NCBI RefSeq assembly: GCF_000350225.1
Contig: NW_005178533.1
Location: 169,601-233,600 of the forward strand
Source: Chondrus crispus
Taxonomy: Eukaryota; Rhodophyta; Florideophyceae; Gigartinales; Gigartinaceae
DNA length: 64,000 nucleotides
Reading direction: 5' to 3'
Positions 45,528 to 56,738 of this stretch are shown one piece after another. Within the stretch, counting starts at the first letter, position 1; the number at the start of each line of letters is the position of its first letter. The notes beneath the pieces are model-generated. The model saw nothing but the letters and a program-made list of their open reading frames with translations. It was not told the DNA's origin and did no database searches. A program made the position numbers and the translations under genes.

Positions 45528-45636
45528 CTACTGCTTGTATCAAGGCGAGCAAAATCGTCGTTTCCCCTACTGAACTGTTGCTTTGCAATTTTTGGCCTAC
45601 TGAACTGCTATTTTTCAAAACTTCGCTGACTGATAG
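45528..45636. repeat. CCTACTGA motif cluster after the MULE transposase
   Basis: CCTACTGCTT at 45528, CCTACTGAACTG at 45566 and again at 45596, and GCTGACTGATAG at 45625. Inverse copies (TCAGTAGG) lie upstream of the J-domain gene at 28483-28612. Subterminal transposase-binding repeats would look like this. Confidence 0.5.
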
Positions 45637-46340
45637 AGCCAAATGGCACCAATTCCCCGACGGATCGTGATATTACACATAATTTTAATGTTCAGCGTCC
45701 CTACTGCCGAGTCGGTGTCTCGCGACGGTGGGGGCTCGAGCAGTCGAGCCTCTCACCAGCGGGACATAGAACACTAGTCTTTTCCTTGTCTCCCTCTTCT
45801 CGCTCCCGCTACTCGGGAGGAGGCCTTTCTTATAAAGGGAGTAAACCGGGCAAGCGCATCGTCCTTACAGTATTGCACTAAAGTACTTACACAAGGTTTC
45901 ACATATTTCACAGTGACGGCAGAGATGCGCACGAGCTCGAGGACAGTGCGCACGAGCGCGGGGACAGTGCGCAAAGGCGCGTAGCAAAGATAATGGCAGG
46001 GTGAATGCTCACCAAAGCGTGAAGTGTAGTTACTTCGATGTTTCGTGTCCCCTCTTTCCCCATTCGTGATTTCGGACAACCTTCTACGATATGTATCTAA
46101 TCTTAGTTTCAGCAGTTACTGGTATAGCTAGCAACAGACAGTGTCGAATCGAACAGTGTCGGTAGGGCAAACAATATTGGTCACCTGCACACGTAAAGCG
46201 CACTTACAGTACGAGTAAACCAGTCCTCTTAGCGAAGTCTTGTGGGACAAGGAGGCCTTGAAATGGAAACCGAGTAGAGTGCATCTAATGTTGACGAATG
46301 ACACGATTGTATCAACACTAGCTAGACTCTACTCCCCCCA

Positions 46341-46441
46341 TCAGATGTTACACATGTACACAGCTCCCATACTGTACTTAGCAGCGTCGTCGCTCCTCCC
46401 CTCTGTAGATACGAGCAAGGTCTTGAGTCTCTACCACAGAT
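46341..46441 (+). repeat. Diverged direct repeat, copy 1
   Basis: Shares TTACACATGTACACAGCTC-like sequence, CGTCGTCGCTCCTCCCCTC and AAGGTCTTGAGTCTCT, in the same order and spacing, with copy 2 at 48150-48275. Confidence 0.6.
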
Positions 46442-48149
46442 ATCTTTGCTGGTTTCTACACGTATCCAGGAGATGATCTGGCGCTGCTGGAGACATTGCT
46501 GTGTGTTTTCTGGGTCAGGATGCCACGATTGCGCTGCATGCCATTCCTTACTTCGCAACCGTTAGCTCTCTCATGGAGCACACACGGAGGATTAGTCGAT
46601 CATGGAGCCCTTGGGGGAAAGTCGGTGCGTGAAGTCGATAGGAATTGGATGAGCGCACCCTCCTCGTTGCTGTATGGCAAGGTTGGGCCAGACAGGTTCA
46701 TCCTGGTCACATAAATGGGCCTTTCGAGATGGGTCGTGGTAACGTTTACATCGAGTTGAGGTTTTTTTGCGACTGTATGAGTGAACTTTGCTCGAGTCAA
46801 AAGTAAGGTGCTGCGCCTAGATTTCCTTCTTCTCACCTCAACTACTGTACGTGCCGAACTTGGACTCGTCGTTTTTGTGTACAGTGGAAGAGTGAGTATG
46901 GAGAACTCGTGAGTAATTGTGCCTTGCTATTAATCGTTTTCCTGAACCACCACCACATTTCCTTCAAAAAGTTTTCTTTGTTCTTCTTTGCTGTGAAACT
47001 ATCATATTCCTCTCACATCGGGGTCCGTGAGACCAAACATCTCGTCTTGTCCTACTCACATGTACAACATCTCATCAATGACCCTGCCTGGGACATTCAC
47101 CTTCGTCGCCCAACTCATTTATTTCTTTCGCTTCTCTCTAAAAAGGGAATGCCGCTTATGTTTACCCGAATACTGATGGGAGTGCCAAATAATTTACCAG
47201 GTGGGTAAGACGTCAAGAAATAATTATTACTGTCCTGAACGCTTACGAAATAATTACGCAACGCTTCCCCATCTGCTTCACAAGTTCGTCTACAAAACAT
47301 GGAAGTGGTAGTAGTATAAATGCGCGAGTAGCCACGATAGATAAAAGGGCAAGGAAGGATAGCCCCACTTTCTTCAACAAATACAACAGTGTGCCGTCGG
47401 ATACGCCCTTTCATGTCCACAATGTGGCAAGCCTCTACGCACGCTCAAAGCATCAAGGCACTGTTACCAGAGGTAGTAGATCCCTGATAAGAAGGCTTTC
47501 TCTCCCTTCCCATCTCCGCTGAAATCAACCCTAGGTTCTTGTGTCTGTCGCGCACTGTCTGCCCTTGCTCATTGCCACCTGTTTCTTCAAAATTCTCCAC
47601 TTCCCCCAGAATGTTAGAAAAAATAAACATCCCCCTCTCTTCACGTTCCCCTCTTGCTACCTTGCCGCACCATAGTACTTCCTACCTGGGAGTGCCCTGC
47701 TTACCAAACTGCGTCACTTTCTCACCAATCCCTTCTTGTTACCTAACCCGCAAAACACCCTCCGCGATGCCTGGCAGTCCATCAGGCGGTTCCCAACAAC
47801 AAGCTATTTTCCGCAACCACTGTTTATACTGCAAAATCCACTCACCGCAGATCATGCCGTGCTGTCATGTCGTGCTGTCGGGTGAGAAGGAACTTTTTTT
47901 TTTCGACATGGCGCATGTACGATGACGGGCAGTTGAGCTGCCTTCAACACTAATTTTCATCTCTAACGTCCACTGAAAGAAGGAAACGCACCCTTGCATC
48001 GTTTCGATCGTGTTTGCATCTCATAATCTGCAGAAAAAGAGTCTTCAAAAAATGTTAGGATATCTTCGTGTCCGCAAGCAGGACGACCACTCCGCTGTGA
48101 TCCGTGCCCTTTGCTGACCTTCACCCCTTCCAGGAAAGCACTTTGGTCA

Positions 48150-48275
48150 TCAGGTTATTCCCTCTCTCGCTGTCGTATCTTACACGTGTACATAGCTCAC
48201 CCACAGTACTTAACACCGTCGTCGCTCCTCCCCTCAGTAAACACAACTAAGGTCTTGAGTCTCTCCTACACTCGC
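48150..48275 (+). repeat. Diverged direct repeat, copy 2
   Basis: Same ordered blocks as copy 1, 1.8 kb away, same orientation. It may be old LTRs or a repeat family; no coding sequence lies between them. Confidence 0.6.
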
Positions 48276-49825
48276 CCTCACCTCACACACACCCGAGAAA
48301 GTTTGCCTTACTAAGGACACGGCCTTTTTGTATGCGGCAAGGGGGTTTGAATTGAAAGCCCTTTGAAAGCGCCGTGGTGCCTTGCTTTGGCAAGGGAGGC
48401 TATGTTCTTTTCAGCACAGGACAATGACACCAATGTTGAGCGAGAAAACGTCGTTGATACCACTAGTTTTAGATTTCTCCAGCATATTCTCTTGCTGCTC
48501 AATGGTTCCTCGTTGCTCGTATTCGGGAGATTTTCATCTCTCAACATTTGAACGTCTGGTGGAAGCGCGATTTTGCTCGCTCACACGTAACCTGGCGGTT
48601 GGACAGGGGTACCTCAAATGGAGAATCGGTGAATGGGGTCAGTGTGCGAAGCAAGAGGTTTCTGGCTAGTGTCATTTCTCTCTTTATATCTTTCGCTTTG
48701 TCTGTGCATTACAGATTATTGCATCTAGTTGATCGAGAGCAGTTGTGTTGATGCCGTTCATTGGCGCCCATCATTACGTTGTTCGAGATAGCCGTGCAGC
48801 CGTGCGCCATGGTACGATTCGGGGCTGGCATCGAGGTTTTGAGAGGGCAATTAGCTATCCCCAACACCTAAATATCACCGTCTTCGGCCTTGCTTGAGTA
48901 GGTAATAGAAGAGAGGGCGAGCGCCCGTTATGTGCTGGGGAAGTTCCGTCGGTTCTCAAACGATGAGATGCATTGTTGTATTCACTATATCCACAAGGGT
49001 CGAGTACGTTCTTCTTCGCGTCGCAACTTAACGAGGAAACAACATGTCCGTCCCAAGATGAGCACGCGATGTTGCTTCATTTCCGCATGTCTTGCTGGCT
49101 GGTATAAGTAGATTAATATTATACTTTCGGAAAGTGGCCTCCGTTTTTGGCTGAGAAAATGAATCTACTTCCTCCAAATTACAACTTGGTCGCATCATCT
49201 GAACCCTATTCCCAATTCCGTTTGTTTCATGAATTAGATATTGATTTCGTATGCTTTCTGACTGTTTCAGCAGACGTAGTCTTATAGTTTCAAGGAGCAC
49301 TTTCTCCATAAAAAAGTAACCAATGTTTCACGACAAGAGCCTGACGGACAAATTGTTCGGTTCGGACCTAATCGTATCGTAATCAATGCTTTCCTTTTTT
49401 CTTCTACAGTTGCATCGTTTGCCATTATCATTTGTGTCTAAAGCCATACTTTCCTTTTATCCGAGGACTGACAGTACTTCGGTCCTTTGTCGTGCTTTGG
49501 GATTTGTCCTTGTCTGTGGAGAAGGGTCGTCTCGATACCCGTTTGTATATCGACCATCGAGACATGCTTGCACCATATGTGAGGAAGCAATTTCTATTGG
49601 GATCATGGTCCTCGCCTGCTCCTGGCTTTTATAGAGGCCTCAACTGACACACTTTTATTTTCTTTGAATTTGGGTAGCATCTGCACAATATCCGGTGTCA
49701 TTTCGGATGAGGTCCTGGACAACCGATATCAGAAATACAATGATTGGTCATCTCTGAAGTCAACAATACCCACCACAACGAGCTAGAATCATCTCATCCC
49801 TGAACATCATGGACAGCTCTGCGTC

Positions 49826-49832
49826 TATATAA
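49826..49832 (+). promoter_or_regulatory. TATA box of small secreted-protein gene
   Basis: TATATAA, 114 bp before the ATG at 49946, within a context free of other ATGs in frame. Confidence 0.5.
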
Positions 49833-49945
49833 GACATGCCCGAACCAGTTACTTTGTCTTTCAACATCCCTCGCACCACAAGCCTTTCTCCAATCCAAAC
49901 CGAAACCCGTCAAATCATCCGAAAAAGCAGGTCTACCTCTCCAAC

Positions 49946-50402
49946 ATGTATCATCGCCGCACATGTTTTCTCTTGGCCCTCTTGGCCCTGGTCACAGTCG
50001 CCTTTGCAGTGAATGACAAGCGCGTCGAGAAAGACATCTCCATTCAGCGAGATGCAGCGGAGGACATGGAAGTTTCAGAACGAAATCATGTCACTTGCCA
50101 TTGCGGCCCAAGCAAGAGCGATGCTGAACATCTATGCCACAAGTATCACCACTACTACAGATATTACCGTGTCTCTAGTTGCCGGTACTACAGTGACCAT
50201 CAATATTACTGGGGATGGTGGTGCTGCAATCATCATTAGGAATGCTCGCTGAGCTACCCGCACCACCTGGAGTGCAGTTGTCAGAATGGACTCAACGGGC
50301 CACAATGGGATTATCAAATTCTTTGTTAGTCTCAGAGTCGACGACAGCTGTTTCAGTCTCAATGCCAATACATCGCAAAACAATTTCAAGTCCCTTTCAT
50401 GA
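49946..50402 (+). pseudogene. Small secreted-protein gene, probably frameshifted
   Basis: ATG at 49946 with a clear signal peptide: MYHRRT, a hydrophobic run (CFLLALLALVTVAFA) and a likely cleavage before VNDK. In the starting frame the protein is 97 residues and ends in an odd His/Tyr/Cys/Trp-rich tail. A shift near 50085 instead gives EIMSLAIAAQARAMLNIYAT and a Thr/Val-rich stretch (TTTTDITVSLVAGTTVTINI) to UGA at 50250-50252, and the frame stays open after that to 50402 (WSAVVRMDSTGHNG). The second reading looks more like a folded secreted protein of about 150 residues. No family was recognised. Confidence 0.45.
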
Positions 50403-50755
50403 AGTGTAGTTGCTCGTAAAATTTCCCGCAAAGGGTATCCTTAGTTGGCTGTGTGTGTGGGCATCGCGATGTACCCCGTTTTAGTTTAAAGTAAAAGCAA
50501 TGAGAAGAAGTATCAATGCATATTCAAACAAAAACGTCTTGTTTCCATACCAAAACTTCACCCATGCACTCTAAGGTTATCAGAAAACTACGGCTGCTGC
50601 CTTTCTGCGGAATATCGGTGCCTTTTACGGCAAATTCTTCTTGAAGTACTCAGATCCACGAGTACTCCGATGTTCATGTACGTGTTAGAAATAAGTTCAC
50701 CATGGAGTCATAAATCAATGCGGTGAGTATCGTATCTCAGCAGAGTAAAGTGCTC
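50403..50755. other. No gene seen
   Basis: 350 bp between the secreted-protein gene and the copia repeat; no ORF or motif. Confidence 0.5.
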
Positions 50756-50912
50756 TGATCCAGTATCGCAGGGATGCTGGAAGGGAGCTCGCGGTAGACT
50801 AACAGCCTGCACTTCCACGCCGGTGGGGCAGATCAGCGTCAATTGCGAGCGGGAAGTCCTTCCGGTCTGGAAGGGCGCTGGAAGCTAAGCTTCCAGTTTG
50901 AAATCTTTACTG
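50756..50912 (-). repeat. Short LTR of the copia element, 3' copy
   Basis: 157 bp starting TGATCCAGTATCGCAGGG on the plus strand; one difference from 56205-56361 (TTCCAG against TTTCAG). Confidence 0.8.
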
Positions 50913-51132
50913 TCGGTTGTATCTGCGTTTTTTCTGTAGTGTCTGTTGTGCCTCATCTCTGGTGGAGCTACAATTCTATTATTAAGTACGGGTCTGAGTG
51001 TAAGGTTTGTGCTCATGGTGAGGGGAGTCCTCCTTACATTATGCAGTAGTCACCTGTCCCGTTCTGATGCAATCCGGAGTTGCACGTCTTTCTTGGTTTC
51101 TTGCTACAATGGTGACTACCTCCTCTCCTGCA

Positions 51133-51215
51133 GTATTACCTCATCTTTCTTGATTCCGCAGGTACAGTAACTACCTCTCTCTTACAGTATTACCTCATCT
51201 TTCTTGATTCTGCAT
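51133..51215 (+). repeat. Two 28-bp direct repeats near the copia 3' end
   Basis: CAGTATTACCTCATCTTTCT and the following TGATTC occur at about 51131 and 51183, separated by 20 bp. Confidence 0.7.
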
Positions 51216-51302
51216 AAATGATTCAGATATCTTAACACTTCCCCTCCCCCCTTTTTTTTAAGGAATCAACTTGTTATCCTCGTCGAGCTTACTACGTGTT
51301 GC

Positions 51303-54300
51303 TCAATGGGATGATTGATTTTGTTGGTTTGAAGTAATGTCGTAAGGGCACTGTTTGCACCTATTTTGGTAAGGGCATCCGCGGGATTGTGTATACTCTT
51401 GATGAGACCGATGTTTGAAATAATCATTGCGTCTTATGCCTCTTGTAGATGCAATATCTGCCATGATCCGCTTTTCGGTTGTGTACTTCTTTCTAGTGAG
51501 AACATCGAAAAGTATTTTCGAATCTGTCAACATGAGCAATGGTAATGGTCTCCCCATGATTCTTTGTAAGTCATGCCTGATAATGAAGGAATTGTCAAAT
51601 CCATCCGCGAAAGCCAGAGCTTCAGCTGCCATGCTCGATCTTGCAACACGCTTGGACTTGTGAGAGGAATAGTGTATAATACAGCAATGGTTGAACTTGT
51701 CTGCTAAAAGTATTATGAAACCCAGCTGACTACTGTAGTCATGATTGTTTTGAAAGGAGGAGCCGGTGTACGTCACAATGAAGAGTGAGTTAAAGTCAAG
51801 CTTGGTGTATTAGAGCTTAATCTGTGGCGTTTTGTGAAGGTGTGCTACAATATTTTTAATTAAAATGCGAGATTCCTTGGAGAAAAGACTTTCCGTTACC
51901 TGGGTCGCCATGGAAACCGCACAAGCAATATCAGGACGTGAGTGAACCATCCACAAAAGTTTGGCTCTCAAGGATGTGTACTGAGCAAATCCATCGTCCA
52001 TTGATAGCCTCCTCAGACGAGAAATATACTTGTTTTGAGATAAGCAGCGTTTGTCTCCTTCTTATGATAGTGCGACACCGGTGAAGGTCAGCGGTAGTGT
52101 TTGTATTTCTTTTGTATCAAAACGTCTTGCGGTGGTAGCTGTGGGCTGCTTTTTGAATTCGGCATTCCCGGCCCGGAGAAAATCATCAATATAATTTCCC
52201 GATAGACCAACAAGTCGATTTCCAATTCTCTTAAAAAATAGGAAAAGGTCTCCATCGGTGGCTTCCATTTTGAGATCTTGTGTGTGATGGTCTTTGCTCG
52301 TTTCTCCCCATTAGTCTCCTGATTCTGTTAGCCCATACAAGGGCTTAAGTACTTGTACTAACTCATTTGAGGACAACTGCAAAATGTCCGGCTTTATAAA
52401 AATCTTGCGCTGTAAATTCTCTGCAGCTCGTAGGTAGGCTTGGTTGACATCCGACGACCATAGGTTGAACCCAAAAATTGCGGCAAGAGCAACCAATATT
52501 CGAACTTCGTGATGGCGTAGTGTCGTTGAGTTGTGAACCTGAACACAACTCGGAAGGGCTTTTCGCGATCGCGGTGACCACCAAGAACGAAGCGGGCTTT
52601 TAGAAGCTCCGTACCGTTATCTCCGTGCTTGATGCCAAGGATAAAACGAGTAGGAATTATATTTGGTCTTTCGCCTGCCTCTTCTCGCAGAACAATTTTA
52701 AACGTTCCTTTCTCGATGAGCCCCGTGAGTTCCTTCAACTTTGCTTCTTCAAATTTTCCGCTTCTCGGATCGCGTGGGCTGATGACCTCTGTATACAAAA
52801 TGCCGCTTCCTCGAACAGCGTCTCTCACTAAAAATGTTGGAACGTATCTATCGGTTTCTGTTCTCACCCTTGCACTGCGTCTCAGCTCGTGATCCGGATT
52901 AATTTGAGAAAGCTGCTTGTGTTTCGCGTGAGGTTGGGAGGATTCGGTATTGGTATCTGTTATGGCATGCTTAATTTGGGAAATGTTAAACTGCTGGTGC
53001 AAATGCTTCGAGACTTCCAGTATCACAGACTTGTCGTGATGCACTTTAGATATTCTAAATGGTCCTTCCCATTTCCGCTTTCGTTCCCGGTAGACATAAA
53101 CCATCTCTTCGGGGTGAAATTTATGCTTTGCTGATCAGCCCCCTCGAGGGGGGTATTTTCTTTCGGATAGTCGGATAGCCAAGTCGATGCGATTTTTTGT
53201 GATGATTGTTTCGAATTCTTTCCGAGCCAGGGCAAGAGCATTCATTTTTTCTTTGTAGGTTGGGTGAGATTTAAGGGATGATTTGTCAGAATGATCTCTA
53301 AGAAGCCTTGGTAATGTCCCAAAAAGCAAAAGTGAGGGGACCAATCCACTTGGGCCTGCTGTATCATTAATTGCCTTCACTGCCAAAGATAGACATAGTG
53401 GTGCTGAGAAATTCGGATTCGACATAGAAACCTTGTGGTAGATGGGTCTAAGAAGAGCATGATACGTTTCGCCGCTCCCCAGGGAGTTATGTGACTCCAC
53501 TCTTGTGTGACGCAGTGTAATCTCTGCCTCTTCACATTGCCTTTGCCAGTGTTCAGATTTACAGAACGCGGTTCCCTGATCGGTCAACATTTTTAGAGGA
53601 TAGCCTGTGTAAACAGTAACCCAACGATACAAGAAAGTATTCCAAATGGCTTCCGATGACTGGGACGGTAAAAATCGAGCAGCAGAAAAATTTGTATCTC
53701 TGTCCACGACGTGTAATACCGGTTTCTCTTTCAGGAACATCAAGTCCAGTCTCACCTCTCTGTTAAAAATTATTTCGGTTGGCATTCGCACTTTGAAAGT
53801 CACAGGCTTACACGAGTATGTCTCACAGACATGACATGCCTAGCGGATGTCTTCCAAAATTGCTTTGGTATTTTTATAGAGCTTCTCATGAGACGCCCGA
53901 CGAAGCAGATTGAGTAGTTTTCCGGTAGAGGGGTGCAGGAATTGATGATGCAATTTCCGGAGAGTCTCTGCTGAGTAGTGTATGGACTCGGTTTTATCCC
54001 ATTCGATATATATGTGCGCGTTTTTTCTTACACAGTCCATGAGCCATCCGTCGTAGACAGACTGCAATTTGTTTTGCACAGTTAATATGTTCCATCCGAG
54101 ATAATCTAGAACATCCAGGCCAATCAAAAATGGGATATTTGGCTTAACCACGTGCGTTTTAACTTGTACTGGTCCATGGGGCGTTGTAATGATTAAGAAT
54201 ACAACTCCTAGAGAGGGCGGTACGTGATCTCCGAAAATAAAGTTTGCTGGTTCTCGCCAAGGTTTGAGGGTGACGCTATATTTCTTCTCATAAAGGAGCA

Positions 54301-54495
54301 GCTGAGAGAGACCTACAACGGTACGATATGCTCCAGTATCTAGACATGCGCCTTCAAACTGCTGTACTGTAGTGTTCCTGAGAGTTAGGGCGTAAACATT
54401 CTGTGTAGAAACTTGACAGCCTTTTACGGGATCTCCAATTACTGGAAACTTGTCTGGTTCCTTTGGCCGTTTGACGCCAGACAGAAGGCCATGTT
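51303..54495 (-). pseudogene. pol: Copia pol: protease, integrase, RT, RNase H
   Basis: Protease motif LDTGAYRTVV near 54340. GAG-pre-integrase zinc region with LHHQFLHPSTG (about 53950) and, after a UAG at 53840-53842, ACHVCE. Integrase DDE core with VVDRDTNFSAA and LTDQGTAFCKSE (about 53720-53550). UGA at 53135-53137 separates it from the RT part (ELTGLIEKGTFKIV, GTELLKARFVLGG), which shifts frame near 52400 to DVNQAYLRA and the active site YIDDFL (about 52180). RNase H ends it (SSMAAEALAFADGF, LTDSKILFDVL). Three stops and at least two shifts. Confidence 0.8.
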
Positions 54496-56169
54496 TTATG
54501 ATCTGTTTGGCACCTGAAAATTCGCCTGAGCCAATTCGTCCTCACCCCCAAAATTATTTCCAAGTGCTGCGTCCCTTATGCTTTCTGTGCTGACGTGGGG
54601 CTCCTGTTTAAGTTCGAGATTGGACAGGAGAAGTGTTTCAAAAAGATTGGGGTCGTCCTCGCTAACGCTCTCTTCACTGTTGCTGGGGCTGAAATATTCT
54701 TGTTCATCAACGACAAGCTCATACAGTACTTGTGCAGCTGCTGTGTTGGGACTTCCTCCAATTTCTCTCGTCCTAGACCTCGCGGCTTCAGCAAGGTTTC
54801 CTCCACTCAGTTCCCTGCAGTCGCTTCTATAATGTCCGAATCTCCTGCATTTAAAACACTGTACTTTGGTCATGTCCCTTTTTCGATCTCTATCACTTTT
54901 CGCGAAAACGGGTCCGCTTGTCGATTGAGCGGTTCTCATGACGGGAGAACGAACGGGGGCACGAAATGGCTGCATACTCCCGAAGCGAATATTCCTGCCT
55001 CCTTGCTTCGAGTATGCCTATTGCGCGCCATATCCAATAAAACTTGAGCTCTGAGCCGTTCGAAAATCGTCAGATGACTCAGGGTCATTGCCTTCACGCC
55101 TTACTTCGTTTTCCCAAATAACCAGAGATGCTGAGAGCTTTGTGTATAGGTCTTGGTACTTAAGTTTCCCTTGCATGACGTCCTCCTCCGCTGAGCGAGA
55201 CCACACATATCGGTCTACAATCTTCATAAGTGTATTAATTTTGAAAACTTCGCCTCTTTTTTCCTTCGGGAACTGTTCGTTCAGACGACTGACCTCATGA
55301 TAGAGTGTACCTAAAGCAGCTACGCGCGAGCATGACTCTTTCCTTCGTATATCTTCTATGTTCATACTCACAGTCATTGCCTCAATTTGGCGTTGATGTG
55401 CTGGCGAATCGAATTGCTTTTCAAGCATGCTGAACACGGATGCCACTTGAGTGATTTTTGGGTCAGGCTGTATGTGCTCTTCCCAGAATCCGAGAGCCGG
55501 TCCCTTTAAAATTAAGGATACCAATTTAACACGATCTGCACGAAGGAAAGTTTTCTGTTCACAATATGTAAGATACGCCTTTTGGGTTTCTGGCAGACTA
55601 GGCGAATTTCCTAATATACTGCTGAACCTTCTGTTTTCGGAAAAATGTCGTGACGTTGAATCGACATTCCTGGAAGAAGCCATCTGTTCGTTGTGAGCAG
55701 AAAATTTGTTACCAACCACTCTATCGCTTGCAACTAAACTTGTGTTCACATTTGACATGGCTGGTGCTTCACCGCTCCTGCAGCTCTTGAAGCATTTGAT
55801 TTCTTCACGAGCAGTGCGAATCATACTGACGTCATCGCGATACAGCGCTTCAGAAACCGCTTGTGAAACGAGGAGTCCATGCTTTTGCTCAACGGTTATT
55901 CCAATTTTTCGCAGTACTTGGCGGAGGATTTGGAAAATGATTGGAGACTTGAGGACACTGCTGGACAAAACAATTGGGAGTGGTAAAAGTTCCAGTGCGC
56001 TGCATATTGCTTCGGCAACTGATGAAAATTCTGATTCCAGCAAGTGCTGCATGCCATCGATTAAAGCATGTTGCTCGTCTGAGCGACCGACCAAACGATT
56101 AATTGATGCCAGTAGTGGGTTCGGGGGAGGAATGTGTTCCAAAGGGTCATTGTTCCTTGAATTGTCCAT
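54496..56169 (-). pseudogene. gag: Copia gag, one in-frame UAG
   Basis: ATG at 56169, 36 bp inside the LTR. The frame is open to UAG at 55020-55018, then continues in the same frame to 54496. The first part is helical with no specific match beyond general gag pattern (FWEEHIQPDP, FSMLEKQFDSPAHQRQIEAM). The part after the stop has the zinc knuckle CFKCRRFGHYRSDC (about 54860-54820), which fixes the identity. An acidic tail follows. Confidence 0.75.
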
Positions 56170-56204
56170 AATCCAGTTTGCCGACGAACTGGTATACTTC
56201 GAAG

Positions 56205-56361
56205 TGATCCAGTATCGCAGGGATGCTGGAAGGGAGCTCGCGGTAGACTAACAGCCTGCACTTCCACGCCGGTGGGGCAGATCAGCGTCAATTGCGAGCG
56301 GGAAGTCCTTCCGGTCTGGAAGGGCGCTGGAAGCTAAGCTTTCAGTTTGAAATCTTTACTG
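56205..56361 (-). repeat. Short LTR of the copia element, 5' copy
   Basis: 157 bp, 99% identical to 50756-50912. The gag ATG on the minus strand is only 36 bp further in. Confidence 0.8.
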
Positions 56362-56738
56362 CACTGCGGAGGCAAAACCGTGAAAAACAATAAAAAGTAT
56401 TGTTTTTGGACGATAGTTTTAAAGAAATAACGAAACGTTGTCCAAAAGCAATGTTTTTGACATGGAAAACATTACTATTATTGGCCAAGGACGGTAATTA
56501 GATTGCATTAATAACAGTACTATTGTATGTGTGGCGGCAATACATATAGACCTAAGAAACATTCTCAATGTTGTCTATGAACGGTACATCGTCACTTTCT
56601 CTGAAACAACAGAAGTTTTGTTTATGAACATTCCAAATATTGTTTAAAAGCGAGGAAATGACTTGCAATCACAAAATTAACTCGTGAAATGTTAACGAGG
56701 CGGGTGACAGCATTTATGAGATTTCCGAGGTGATTCTG
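56362..56738. other. AT-rich spacer
   Basis: 370 bp with many ATTGTTTT-like blocks, no ORF. It may hold the promoter of the gene at 56739 or a small interspersed element. Confidence 0.4.

Larger units (their letters stand above)
45640..49820. other. 4.2 kb without a supported gene
   Basis: Short frames only (such as 47539-47925), lacking domains. The region contains one pair of diverged direct repeats (46341-46441 and 48150-48275). It could be old transposon or intergenic DNA. Confidence 0.5.
50756..56361 (-). mobile_element. Degraded Ty1/copia-type LTR retrotransposon
   Basis: Minus-strand order gag, protease, integrase, RT, RNase H, which is the copia order, between 157-bp direct repeats that differ by one base. 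Several stops and shifts break the frames. No matching target duplication was found (TGCTC left, CACTG right). The minus-strand ends of the repeat are not clean TG...CA on both copies, so the exact edges may be off by a few bases. Confidence 0.8.

Noticed and set aside
47539-47925. A 128-codon frame in the gene-poor region
   Set aside because: No domain, Ser/Pro/Cys composition and no homologue in the window; it is expected by chance in 4 kb.
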